Source of the DNA: Subdoligranulum variabile
GTDB taxonomy: Bacteria > Bacillota > Clostridia > Oscillospirales > Ruminococcaceae
Assembly (NCBI GenBank): GCA_003343905.1
Contig: QAKI01000054.1
Span: forward strand, 1-64,000
DNA: 64,000 nt
Direction: 5' to 3'
The notes under the pieces: generated by a model
What the model was told of the DNA's origin: nothing
Databases searched by the model: none
Seen by the model: the letters and a program-made list of their open reading frames with translations, nothing else
Shown here: piece by piece, positions 24,085 to 31,400 of the stretch
Layout of the letters: each line of letters starts with the position of its first letter
How positions within the stretch are numbered: position 1 is the first letter of the stretch
Translations under genes and position numbers: made by a program

Positions 24085-24588
24085 TTACTTGTCGAATTCC
24101 ATGACCTTTAATGTGTTATCCTCCGCAGGCACATAGGTAATCGCATGGCTGGTAGCGCCCGCATCGCGCAGCGCATAATCCCCATTTTCGTCCTCTGTAA
24201 AGCGCACATCTTTCTGAACGACGCCATTGACCGCGTATACACCAGAGTTATCATCTTTATCGCTATAAAGTATCATACAGAAGTTAAAATCGTTCTTTTC
24301 CACATAGTTAAAGTACCAGTCTGCCAGTGCTTCATCCGTTACTTCCTCAGAACTGATTTCGATAATTGAATATTCACCGATTTTATTCGTCCGTATGCCG
24401 TTCATTACATCTTTTACTTGTGCATCGTCATAAATATGCGATTCCGCCGCCCCCGGCGCACCTCCTCCACTACTTTCCGCACTGCCAAAGGCAGCGCCGA
24501 GAACTACCACGATGATCACCCAAAACCACCACTTTTTATAGAGTGGCTTTTTAGCTGAACGGGAACGCGCATTTCTTTTTTCCTTCAT
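24085..24588 (-). CDS. Membrane-anchored hypothetical protein
   Basis: Not recognised. The 167 residues begin with a basic N-terminus (KEKRNARSRSAKKPLYKK). One TM segment (WWFWVIIVVVLGAAFG) and a Ser/Gly/Ala linker follow. The extracellular domain of about 120 residues contains DDAQVKDVMNGIRTNKIGEYSIIEIS and DWYFNYVEKNDFNFCMILYSD. The type II-like signal anchor puts the C-terminus outside. GGAGG lies ten bases before ATG 24588; an ATG nine bases earlier is too close to it. Low GC like its neighbour. Confidence 0.75.
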   Translation of the reverse strand: MKEKRNARSRSAKKPLYKKWWFWVIIVVVLGAAFGSAESSGGGAPGAAESHIYDDAQVKDVMNGIRTNKIGEYSIIEISSEEVTDEALADWYFNYVEKNDFNFCMILYSDKDDNSGVYAVNGVVQKDVRFTEDENGDYALRDAGATSHAITYVPAEDNTLKVMEFDK

Positions 24589-24738
24589 AATAACCATACC
24601 TCCAATATTTTGCCGTTATCTGCATTATATCAGATTGTAACACAAAAGTACAGTGAAATTATAAATCATTATTGTGTCATAGTTTTGCACGGACTATCAA
24701 TACTATAATGTAGTTAAAATCAATGGAGGAAGTGCATT

Positions 24739-24921
24739 ATGGAGAAGTTTATCGTGACCCCCAAAGAAGATAAATCTGTCACCATGACCATACGCATAGA
24801 CAGGTCCCTGCAAAAAGAATATAATGACTTAGCCGCCAAGACCAATCGTTCCCGCAATGAACTCATCAGCATGGCTTTACGCTATGCGCTTGACCACATG
24901 GAACTGAAAGACGAGGAGTAA
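24739..24921 (+). CDS. Ribbon-helix-helix DNA-binding protein
   Basis: The protein is 60 residues. The beta-strand SVTMTIRIDRSLQKEYNDLAAKTNRSRNELI fits the Arc/CopG/MetJ ribbon-helix-helix fold, with the RSRNELI turn and a second helix SMALRYALDHMEL. Such proteins repress small operons, antitoxin genes or plasmid functions. No toxin gene is adjacent, so an antitoxin role is not supported. GGAGG precedes the ATG. TATAAT occurs at 24704-24709, without a clear -35. A terminator follows at 25037-25069. Confidence 0.85.
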   Translation: MEKFIVTPKEDKSVTMTIRIDRSLQKEYNDLAAKTNRSRNELISMALRYALDHMELKDEE

Positions 24922-25036
24922 AGCATATACAATAACGCCCCTTCCACCTTATTTCTTATCTTCCCTGCCTGGATTTGCGGGGTTTCTATCTCTTCATTGC
25001 AATTCTCCACACAAATGATTTTCGGCATTCTAAAAA

Positions 25037-25069
25037 GGCCGTCCGGCAACATACCGGGCGGCCTTTTTT
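25037..25069. terminator. Bidirectional terminator
   Basis: The stem GGCCGTCCGG (25037-25046) pairs with CCGGGCGGCC (25053-25062), followed by a T run on the plus strand and preceded by AAAAA. It closes the ribbon-helix-helix gene and possibly the opposing 25123 gene. The gap 24922-25122 holds nothing else. A near copy lies at 25657-25687. Confidence 0.88.
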
Positions 25070-25122
25070 CCTTATTCTTTGGAAAGCGCATCTGACTACT
25101 GAATCTTACATCCGGCGCAATT

Positions 25123-25560
25123 TTATTGGAGGGGGACGCAAAATTCGCACAGATGGGCCGCCACTTTTGCGGCCGCGTACCGTTCCACCACCGGGCGGGC
25201 GCGGTCCACCTGCACCCCGGCTGTCAGCGCCGGGAGTCCCTGCCAAAATTCCGCCACTGCCTGCGCGGTGTGCGCTACCGCAAACACCGCATAGCGGCCG
25301 CCGTCCACACTGCGTACCGGCAGGCCAATGGACTCGGCCCCCGGCTCTATGACAAGCCCCACATCATACCGCTGGGCGCGGCCCGGCGTTGCGGCAGGGT
25401 CGTCCAGCGCGATGCCCAGGATCACCGTACCGGCATCCAGCCGCCCCTGCTCCCGCAGGTACGCCTTGAAGTCCTCCATGAACTGTTTGTTCTCCGCCCC
25501 ATACGGCCCCGTTCTGCGCCTGTAGGCGATGCGGACGTTTTTCCATTCTTCTATGACCAA
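25123..25560 (-). CDS. GyrI-like small-molecule-binding domain protein
   Basis: The protein is 145 residues of the AraC effector-binding/GyrI-like (SHS2-type) family. The start IEEWKNVRIAYRRRTGPYGAE is the typical first strand of that fold. ILGIALDDPAATPGRAQRYDVGLVIEP and GGRYAVFAVAHTAQAVAEFWQGL follow. Relatives bind drugs or inhibit gyrase; stand-alone members may hydrolyse or sequester cyclopropanoid-type compounds. The TTG start at 25560 has GGGAGGG seven bases upstream; residues before it do not belong to the family. Confidence 0.85.
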   Translation of the reverse strand: MVIEEWKNVRIAYRRRTGPYGAENKQFMEDFKAYLREQGRLDAGTVILGIALDDPAATPGRAQRYDVGLVIEPGAESIGLPVRSVDGGRYAVFAVAHTAQAVAEFWQGLPALTAGVQVDRARPVVERYAAAKVAAHLCEFCVPLQ

Positions 25561-25656
25561 GACAGGTCCCTCCCTTACATTTCGGTTGAAGGGATGGTAC
25601 ACCCTATTAAAATGATTTGCAAGACTGCAATTAAAATATTTTCCGACATCTTAAAA

Positions 25657-25692
25657 AAGGCCGCCCGGCAGCACGCCGGGCAGCCTTTCCCT
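25657..25692 (-). terminator. Hairpin after the 25691 gene
   Basis: GGCCGCCCGGC and GCCGGGCAGCC form a long stem. On the minus strand it is followed by TTTTTTAA (read from about 25658 down). It is nearly a copy of the hairpin at 25037-25069. Confidence 0.75.
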
Positions 25693-26101
25693 ATTTCTGT
25701 TTCCGGGCGCGGAGAAGCACGGCCGCGCCCCATACGCCGCCCAGCAGCATCACTTCCAGCACGCCCAATAGGTGGATGCCGTACTGCGGCGAGGGCCGTG
25801 CCGCCAGTGCCGCCAGATGGTGCGCCCCCAGGGCCCAGCACAGCACGGTGGACTGCAGGGTGAGGATCTTCATGGCGCGCAGGTCCTTCCCAAGCAGGGC
25901 GCAGAGGATGGCGGCCACAAGGCCCACATTCCACAGGGCGATTTCCCGCTGCCAACCGGCGGCCACGCCCCAGGACGAATACAGGCCCGCCAGTTCCGGC
26001 AGGAAAGCCTGCCAGAGCAGCGCCCCGCCGCAGGCCGCCGCCATGAATCCCAGATACCACCGGAACGGCCCGGCCGGGTCCCCGGAAGGTTGCTTTTTCA
26101 T
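25691..26101 (-). CDS. Four-TM membrane protein divergent from a TetR regulator
   Basis: Not recognised beyond a small integral membrane protein. The 136 residues contain four hydrophobic segments: LGFMAAACGGALLWQAFL, IALWNVGLVAAILCALL, ILTLQSTVLCWALGAHHLAAL and LLGVLEVMLLGGVWGAAVLL. The size and layout resemble small DoxX-like or BphX-like proteins, but no signature confirms this. GGAAAGGAG precedes ATG 26101. It shares an intergenic region, with two palindromic operators, with the TetR gene at 26261 and is very likely its target. Confidence 0.8.
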   Translation of the reverse strand: MKKQPSGDPAGPFRWYLGFMAAACGGALLWQAFLPELAGLYSSWGVAAGWQREIALWNVGLVAAILCALLGKDLRAMKILTLQSTVLCWALGAHHLAALAARPSPQYGIHLLGVLEVMLLGGVWGAAVLLRARKQK

Positions 26102-26122
26102 TGCTGCGCTCCTTTCCAAAAC

Positions 26123-26138
26123 ATGAAATTTATTTCAT
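26123..26138. promoter_or_regulatory. TetR operator 1
   Basis: Perfect 16-bp palindrome ATGAAAT-TT-ATTTCAT covering the start site of the minus-strand promoter at 26143-26171. Confidence 0.75.
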
Positions 26139-26142
26139 ATTC

Positions 26143-26171
26143 AGTATATGATCATTCCCGGTAAAAGTCAA
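26143..26171 (-). promoter_or_regulatory. Promoter of the 4-TM protein gene
   Basis: On the minus strand TTGACT (26171-26166), 17 bases, TATACT (26148-26143). Confidence 0.8.
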
Positions 26172-26179
26172 GATGTAAC

Positions 26180-26197
26180 ATGAAATTTTTTTCACAT
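26180..26197. promoter_or_regulatory. TetR operator 2
   Basis: TGAAA-TTTT-TTTCA inverted repeat within ATGAAATTTTTTTCACAT, just upstream of the -35 of the tetR promoter and similar to operator 1. Confidence 0.65.
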
Positions 26198-26200
26198 TTC

Positions 26201-26229
26201 TTGTCTTTTGTCCCATGCAGGGGTATAAT
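26201..26229 (+). promoter_or_regulatory. Promoter of the TetR gene at 26261
   Basis: TTGTCT (26201-26206), 17 bases, TATAAT (26224-26229). Confidence 0.85.
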
Positions 26230-26260
26230 GGGGGCAATGAACAGGAAGGGACGGGAAGAT

Positions 26261-26878
26261 ATGGCAAACCATGAAGTGCGGGTGCCCCGGCAAAAACGGG
26301 CGCAAGCCAAAAAAGACGCCATCGTTCAGGCCAGCTATGCGCTGTTCTGTGAAAAAGGCTACTACGGGACCAACACCGCCGAGATCGCCAAACGGGCGGG
26401 CGTGTCCACCGGGATCGTCTACAGCTATTTCCAGGACAAAAAAGACATTTTGAACGAGGTGGTGCGCCTCTATCTTGCCCGCCTGCGGGAAGGCGCCCGT
26501 CCCCTGCTGGCCGCGGCGGCATCCGGGGAAGATCTGGCCGCCGTGACGGGGCGGTTCCTCGATCTGGTCCTGGACTCCCATCAGATGAATCGGGCCGCCC
26601 ACAATGAATTTTTGGCACTGGCGCTGCGCCATGAGGACATCGGCCAGCTTTTTGCCGCGTTTGAGGACGAACTGCTGCACAGCCTTGCGGCGGCCCTGCA
26701 GGAACGGCAGGGCCTGCCCGGCGGCCAACTGGTGGAAAAGCTGCGCATCGGCTACGGCATCGTGGAGCAGCTTTGCCACGATGTGATGAACGGCCAGATC
26801 GACGAAAAAGACTGGCCTGCGATGAAAGCGATCGCGGTTTCGGTCATCGTACGTCTGCTGGAAGCCCCTGCCCCCTGA
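26261..26878 (+). CDS. TetR/AcrR-family transcription regulator
   Basis: The protein is 205 residues. The helix-turn-helix lies at about residues 12-58 (KDAIVQASYALFCEKGYYGT, EIAKRAGVSTGIVYSYFQDK). The helical ligand domain is of the size usual for the family. I chose ATG 26261, because the predicted start of transcription is near 26236 and GGGACGGGA lies upstream; ATG 26237 would be leaderless. It is divergent from the 4-TM gene. The two ATGAAAT palindromes between them fit autoregulation plus control of that gene. The ligand is unknown. Confidence 0.92.
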   Translation: MANHEVRVPRQKRAQAKKDAIVQASYALFCEKGYYGTNTAEIAKRAGVSTGIVYSYFQDKKDILNEVVRLYLARLREGARPLLAAAASGEDLAAVTGRFLDLVLDSHQMNRAAHNEFLALALRHEDIGQLFAAFEDELLHSLAAALQERQGLPGGQLVEKLRIGYGIVEQLCHDVMNGQIDEKDWPAMKAIAVSVIVRLLEAPAP

Positions 26879-26954
26879 CAAAGCGGCATTTTCGACCGCG
26901 GCAGCCTTGCCGCCCGCCTTGTATAACGGCCTGCAAATTTTCTGCGCGCCCTGC

Positions 26955-26983
26955 TTGACAAGCACGCGTGTGCTTGTTATACT
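26955..26983 (+). promoter_or_regulatory. Promoter and palindromic operator of the TetR gene at 27018
   Basis: TTGACA (26955-26960), 17 bases, TATACT (26978-26983). The spacer lies in a 20-bp palindrome, ACAAGCACGC/GTGTGCTTGT, with a single mismatch, a good site for autorepression. Further down, AGACC-GTT-GGTTT resembles the operator before the MFS gene. Confidence 0.75.
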
Positions 26984-27017
26984 CTTTACAGACCGTTGGT
27001 TTGTATGGAGGTGCGAG

Positions 27018-27686
27018 ATGGCACGGAACAAATACCCGGAGGAAACCGTAAAACTGATTTTGGATGTTGCCACCCGCCTGTTTGTGGAAAAAGGCTACGA
27101 CGCAACATCCCTGCAGGACATCATCAACGAAACGCACCTTTCCAAAGGCGCGATCTACCACCATTTTTCTTCCAAGGAAGAAATTTTTGAAGCCATCTTC
27201 CACCGCATCGGGGAAGAAAACACGGCCGCGCTGGCAAAGGTGCGGGACGACCGCTCGCTGAACGGGCTGGAAAAGCTGCGGGCCATCTTCAAGGCGGCGC
27301 TGTTCAATTCGAACCAGAGTTTGATGCTGACGGTCACGCCCTGTCTGCTGGACAACCCGCGGTTTCTTGCCATGCAGATCGGTCAGCTTTACCAGATCGT
27401 TGCGCCCAAATTCATCCAGCCCATTCTGCAGCAGGGCATCGAGGACGGTTCCATCCGGGCGGAGGACCCCCGCGAACTGGCGGAGGCCATCATGGTCCTG
27501 TCCAACATATGGCTGAACCCGCTGGTCAGCGTGACCGACGAAGCCGGCATGCGCAGCCGTTGCCGGACTTTCAACGCCCTGCTGGACGGCGTCGGCATCC
27601 CCCGCCTTCTGGACGAGGAAATGATCGAGGGCTATGTGGCCTATTACAAGGCCCAGCGCACAGCCCCCGCCCCCGAAAACATCTGA
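27018..27686 (+). CDS. TetR/AcrR-family transcription regulator
   Basis: The protein is 222 residues. Its helix-turn-helix is ILDVATRLFVEKGYDATSLQ then HLSKGAIYHHFSSKEEIFEA. The ligand domain has FNSNQSLMLTVTPCLLDNPR, seen in regulators of exporters in Clostridia. GGAGG lies eight bases before ATG 27018. It precedes an MFS exporter gene by 87 bases with a terminator hairpin (27692-27714) in between. Both upstream regions hold ACCG/CGGT palindromes, so it likely represses itself and the exporter. Confidence 0.92.
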   Translation: MARNKYPEETVKLILDVATRLFVEKGYDATSLQDIINETHLSKGAIYHHFSSKEEIFEAIFHRIGEENTAALAKVRDDRSLNGLEKLRAIFKAALFNSNQSLMLTVTPCLLDNPRFLAMQIGQLYQIVAPKFIQPILQQGIEDGSIRAEDPRELAEAIMVLSNIWLNPLVSVTDEAGMRSRCRTFNALLDGVGIPRLLDEEMIEGYVAYYKAQRTAPAPENI

Positions 27687-27691
27687 AAACG

Positions 27692-27720
27692 AACTGCGCC
27701 CCCAAAGCGCAGTTTCTTTC
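27692..27720 (+). terminator. Terminator after the second TetR gene
   Basis: AACTGCGC (27692-27699) pairs with GCGCAGTT (27707-27714), then TCTTTC. Confidence 0.7.
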
Positions 27721-27731
27721 ACCTCATATTC

Positions 27732-27748
27732 AAACCGACGGTCGGTTT
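27732..27748. promoter_or_regulatory. TetR-type operator before the MFS gene
   Basis: Perfect 17-bp palindrome AAACCGAC-G-GTCGGTTT, a classical TetR-family operator form, 26 bases before the MFS start codon. Confidence 0.85.
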
Positions 27749-27773
27749 AATAAATAGGCAATGGAGGTACCTT

Positions 27774-29012
27774 ATGCAGACAAAACTTTTTCGCCGTGAT
27801 TTTACCCTTGTTGTGGCCGGGCAGATCATTTCGCTGTTCGGCAACGCCATCCTGCGGTTCGCCCTGCCGCTGTATCTGCTGCGGCAGACCGGCTCCGCCG
27901 CGTTGTTCGGCACGGTGACCGCCTGTTCCTTTGCGCCGATGGTCCTTCTTTCGATGGCGGGCGGTGTACTGGCCGACCGCGTGAACAAGCGCAACATTAT
28001 GGTGGGGCTGGATTTTTCCACCGCGGCCATCATCCTGCTGTTCTATTTCGCGCTGGGCAAACTCCCGACGGTCCCGCTTTTTATCGCTGTGCTGATGCTG
28101 CTGTACGGCATTTCCGGCACCTACCAGCCCGCCGTGCAGGCCAGCGTTCCCCTTCTGGTGCCCCCAGACAGACTGATGGCCGGGAACGCGGTCATCAATC
28201 AGGTCAACACCCTTTCCGGCCTGCTGGGGCCGGTCATCGGCGGCGTGATGTTCAGCCTTTGGGGCATTGACCCGATCCTGCTTTTGAGCGCGGCGTGCTT
28301 TGCGCTTTCCGCCGTCATGGAACTTTTTATCCGCATCCCGCACCAAAAGCGCCCGCGGGACGCCGGTGTGTTCCGCACCGTCGCCATGGACCTGAAAGAA
28401 AGCTACCGGTTCGTCAAGACCGAAAAGCCGGTCTTTTTCTCGGTGGTATGGCTGGTCTCCCTTTTCAATCTGGTTTTAAGCGCAGTGATGATCGTGGGGA
28501 CGCCCATCCTTATCACACAGGTGCTGGGCCTGTCCGATACGCTGTACGGCTTCACCCAGGGCGCGCTGGCGCTGGGCGGGCTGTGCGGCGGTATTCTGGC
28601 CGCGCTCGTATCGCAAAAGCTGAAGATCCAAAATTCCTATCTGCTTCTGCTCGTATGTGCGGCCGCGGTGGCGGTGATGGGGCTTGTCCTTTTTCTAAAT
28701 CTGCCCGTCCTGCTGTGTTACGGGGCCGTGACCCTGATGAGTTTTGCCGCCATGGGCGCTTCCACGCTTTTTATGGTGCAGATCTACACACTGGTGCAGA
28801 CGCAGACCCCGCCCCTGCTGGTGGGCAAGATCATGGCGGCGCTGATCGCCCTTGCCATGTGCGGGCAGCCGGTGGGGCAGGCGGTCTATGGCGTGCTGTT
28901 CGATGTTTTTTCGGCGCACACCTGGGCGGTGCTGATCGGGGCCGCAGCCGCCGCGTTTGCAATCGCCCTGTATTCCCAAAAAGTATTTGCCCGGCTGGCG
29001 GACGGCCGCTGA
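27774..29012 (+). CDS. MFS exporter (macrolide-efflux MefA-like family)
   Basis: Proton-driven exporter of the major facilitator superfamily, 412 residues with twelve predicted TMs. FTLVVAGQIISLFGNAILRF is the N-terminal signature of the MFS_3 (MefA/enterobactin exporter) group. GGVLADRVNKRNIMVGLDF is the loop 2-3 motif. The substrate cannot be read; drugs are likely given the TetR context. GGAGG precedes ATG 27774. A bidirectional terminator follows. Confidence 0.92.
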   Translation: MQTKLFRRDFTLVVAGQIISLFGNAILRFALPLYLLRQTGSAALFGTVTACSFAPMVLLSMAGGVLADRVNKRNIMVGLDFSTAAIILLFYFALGKLPTVPLFIAVLMLLYGISGTYQPAVQASVPLLVPPDRLMAGNAVINQVNTLSGLLGPVIGGVMFSLWGIDPILLLSAACFALSAVMELFIRIPHQKRPRDAGVFRTVAMDLKESYRFVKTEKPVFFSVVWLVSLFNLVLSAVMIVGTPILITQVLGLSDTLYGFTQGALALGGLCGGILAALVSQKLKIQNSYLLLLVCAAAVAVMGLVLFLNLPVLLCYGAVTLMSFAAMGASTLFMVQIYTLVQTQTPPLLVGKIMAALIALAMCGQPVGQAVYGVLFDVFSAHTWAVLIGAAAAAFAIALYSQKVFARLADGR

Positions 29013-29065
29013 CCCCCGCCGCCCAAAACCACAGGAAGGCATTGTTCCGGGCCGTTTGTTCCCCA

Positions 29066-29105
29066 TAAAAAAGCAGACGCATCACCTTGGTGATGCGTCT
29101 GTTTC
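29066..29105. terminator. Bidirectional terminator
   Basis: Thirteen-base perfect stem CAGACGCATCACC (29074-29086) with GGTGATGCGTCTG (29089-29101). TTT follows on the plus strand and TTTTTT on the minus strand after the C. It serves the MFS gene and the opposing DUF5662 gene. Confidence 0.93.
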
Positions 29106-29112
29106 TGCGGGT

Positions 29113-29652
29113 TTACCGGCTTTTCCCCAGCAGGTTTTTGCGGATGTGGGAAAAGCAGGCGTCCTCCCCCTGGTCCCGCAGGATCAGCAGGCATTCCTCC
29201 AGTTCGCGGCGGGTCTCAGGGTGAAGGACCAGATGGTCCCGGCCATGGTCGTAATACTCCCAGGCGCTGGCGTCGGTATAGCGGCTGCCCATATAGTTTT
29301 TGCTGGCGGCGATACGGTCGCAGACCATTTCGGCCACATAGCGCGCGGGCATCCGCATACCGCCCAGGGAGTGGTCACCGCCGGGCGTGTAGTCGATCCA
29401 GTATTCCAGATGGTGCTTGTTGCGCCCTTTATGGTGCAGCCAGGCGGCGCTGTAGCCTTCGGCCTGGCGCTGGGCGTTGTTAGGGCTGCAGTTGCCCTGC
29501 CAGTATTTGGCGCCCGCCAGAAATTCCACGGGGGCCAGTTTGCTCAGGTCATGGGTAAGCCCCTGCCAGTACAGCCCGCAGCGGAAGCAGTACCGCATGA
29601 CCAGCATTTTGTGATGGTGGATGGTCTTATAATGTTTGATCGGATGCCACAA
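29113..29652 (-). CDS. DUF5662-family protein
   Basis: The protein is 179 residues of a Firmicute family without a firm function. Histidine and aspartate positions are conserved: KTIHHHKMLVMRYCFRCG, GLTHDLSKLAPVEF, WLHHKGRNKHHLEYW and MPARYVAEMVCDRI. The HD-like HDLSK motif and the paired HH could form a metal site, so a hydrolase is conceivable; this is inference. The TTG at 29652 has GGGGGA upstream and begins at the family N-terminus. It is 41 bases after the beta-CASP gene, likely in one operon. Confidence 0.8.
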   Translation of the reverse strand: MWHPIKHYKTIHHHKMLVMRYCFRCGLYWQGLTHDLSKLAPVEFLAGAKYWQGNCSPNNAQRQAEGYSAAWLHHKGRNKHHLEYWIDYTPGGDHSLGGMRMPARYVAEMVCDRIAASKNYMGSRYTDASAWEYYDHGRDHLVLHPETRRELEECLLILRDQGEDACFSHIRKNLLGKSR

Positions 29653-29693
29653 AGTCGGCGTTCCCCCTTTGGAACGAATGATCGGGACTGCGA

Positions 29694-31316
29694 TCAGCGG
29701 TCCCATTTGTCGCACAGGCTGGCGATCTGGCTGGCGAAGCGGGCCAGGTCCTTGTTGGCACCGCCCTGGTTGTGCTGGATGACCACCATCAGGCGCTTGC
29801 CCATGTTGACCAGGCGGTCGTAGACTGCGCTGCTGCGCACGGTAGCCACGCCCGGCGTTTTGACGATCTTGCGGGTGTTGCCTGTTTCGGCACAGACCAC
29901 CCGGCCGCCTTCCGCGATCCAGACCGCGCCGTTATAGGGGGCTTCGGCTTCATAGCCTTCTTCCCGCAGGCGGCGGGCCCAGTGGTCGGCCACCGCGTCC
30001 TCGCCATGGTTGACAAAGACGAACTTCGGTTTTTCATCAAAGGCGCGGAGCCAGTTTGCCAGCCCGTCCTGGTCCGCATGGCCCGAAAGCCCGCTGAGTT
30101 GGCGGATGGACGCCTTGACCTGGATCTCGTCCCCAAAGAGTTTGACCTCCTTGGCGCCGCCCAGCAGGGCGTTGCCCAGCGTGCCGGGGCTTTGGAAGCC
30201 CACGAACAGGACCGTGCATTCCGGCCGCCAGAGGTTGTATTTCAGGTGGTGGCGGATACGGCCCGCGTCGCACATGCCGGAAGCCGAGAGGATCACCTTG
30301 GGCGTGGGGTCGCTGTTGATGGCGACGGATTCCTCCTTGGTTTCGCTGATGTGCAGGTCAGGGAACCACAGGGGGTTCTGGCCGCTGCGCACCAGGGCCA
30401 TGGCCTCCTCGTCGTAACATTCCATATAGTTTTCGCGGAAGATCGTGGTGGATCTGCTGGCCAGCGGGCTGTCCACAAAGACCGGGAACCCGTCGTGCCC
30501 ATGGACCCGGCCCTCAGCCTTGATCTGGCGGATAAAATACAGCAGTTCCTGGGTGCGGCCCACGGCAAAGCTGGGGATGACCACGTTGCCGCCGCGGTCG
30601 AACGTAGTTTGCAGCACCTCGGTCAGTTCGCCGATATAATCGGGGCGTTCGCCGTGGCTGCGGTCGCCGTAGGTGGACTCCATCACCAGATAGTCGGCGT
30701 GCCTGGGCGTGACGGGGTCCTTGATGAGGGGCTGGCGCACGTTGCCGATGTCGCCCGAAAAGACGATGATCTCCGGCTCGCCGCCCGGCTCGGTGACGCG
30801 GATGGAGATGGACGCACTGCCCAGCAGGTGGCCCACGTCGGTGAACAGCACCTCGATCCGGCCGCCCGCATCGTCAAAGAGCGTCTGCCAGGCGTTGTAG
30901 GCGCAGGGCACGAACTGCTTCATGACCTTTTCGGCGTCCTCCACCGTGTAATCCGGCTCCACCGGCGCGGCGCCGCTGCGCTGGGCCTTGCGGTTTTTCC
31001 ACTCGGCTTCCTGCTCCTGGATGTGGGCCGAATCCCGCAGCATGATCCCGCAGAGGTCCATCGTCGCATCGGTGGAATAGATCGGCCCGCGGTACCCGTT
31101 TTTGTACAGGTAGGGGATCTGGCCCGAATGGTCGATGTGGGCATGGGTCAGCAGCAGCGCCTCGTAGGTGCCCGGTGCATAGGGCAGGTCCTCGTTCTCG
31201 TACACGTCGCGGCCCTGCTCCATGCCGCAGTCCACCAGCAGCCGGTGGCCCGCGGCTTCCAGCTGGGTGCAACTGCCCGTGACTTCGCGCGCAGCGCCCA
31301 AAAAGGTCAGTTTCAT
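29694..31316 (-). CDS. Metallo-beta-lactamase/beta-CASP RNA-processing-type protein
   Basis: The protein is 540 residues related to the CPSF73/Ysh1-like bacterial family. The metal-binding THAHIDHSGQIPYL (HxHxDH) is at about residues 60-72. The beta-CASP domain (about 200-400) contains IPSFAVGRTQELLYFI and VILSASGMCDAGRI. The C-terminal RMMBL segment has IRQLSGLSGHADQDGL and FVNHGEDA. The substrate is probably RNA or DNA ends. ATG 31316 has GGAGG ten bases upstream; a closer ATG at 31325 is too near to it. A final segment of 70 residues (SAVYDRLVNMGKRLMVVIQHNQGGANKD) is an extension beyond the usual family end. Confidence 0.92.
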   Translation of the reverse strand: MKLTFLGAAREVTGSCTQLEAAGHRLLVDCGMEQGRDVYENEDLPYAPGTYEALLLTHAHIDHSGQIPYLYKNGYRGPIYSTDATMDLCGIMLRDSAHIQEQEAEWKNRKAQRSGAAPVEPDYTVEDAEKVMKQFVPCAYNAWQTLFDDAGGRIEVLFTDVGHLLGSASISIRVTEPGGEPEIIVFSGDIGNVRQPLIKDPVTPRHADYLVMESTYGDRSHGERPDYIGELTEVLQTTFDRGGNVVIPSFAVGRTQELLYFIRQIKAEGRVHGHDGFPVFVDSPLASRSTTIFRENYMECYDEEAMALVRSGQNPLWFPDLHISETKEESVAINSDPTPKVILSASGMCDAGRIRHHLKYNLWRPECTVLFVGFQSPGTLGNALLGGAKEVKLFGDEIQVKASIRQLSGLSGHADQDGLANWLRAFDEKPKFVFVNHGEDAVADHWARRLREEGYEAEAPYNGAVWIAEGGRVVCAETGNTRKIVKTPGVATVRSSAVYDRLVNMGKRLMVVIQHNQGGANKDLARFASQIASLCDKWDR

Positions 31317-31400
31317 ACAGTTCATACCTCCCTGCAAAAGTCCTGTTTTCAAGGTGCGCCCGAACCGTTCGCCGGTATTTTTGCGCGGCTCAGGGGCCCT

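Noticed and set aside
24739..24921. Antitoxin of a toxin-antitoxin pair
   Set aside because: No toxin-sized gene on the same strand lies directly downstream; a terminator follows.
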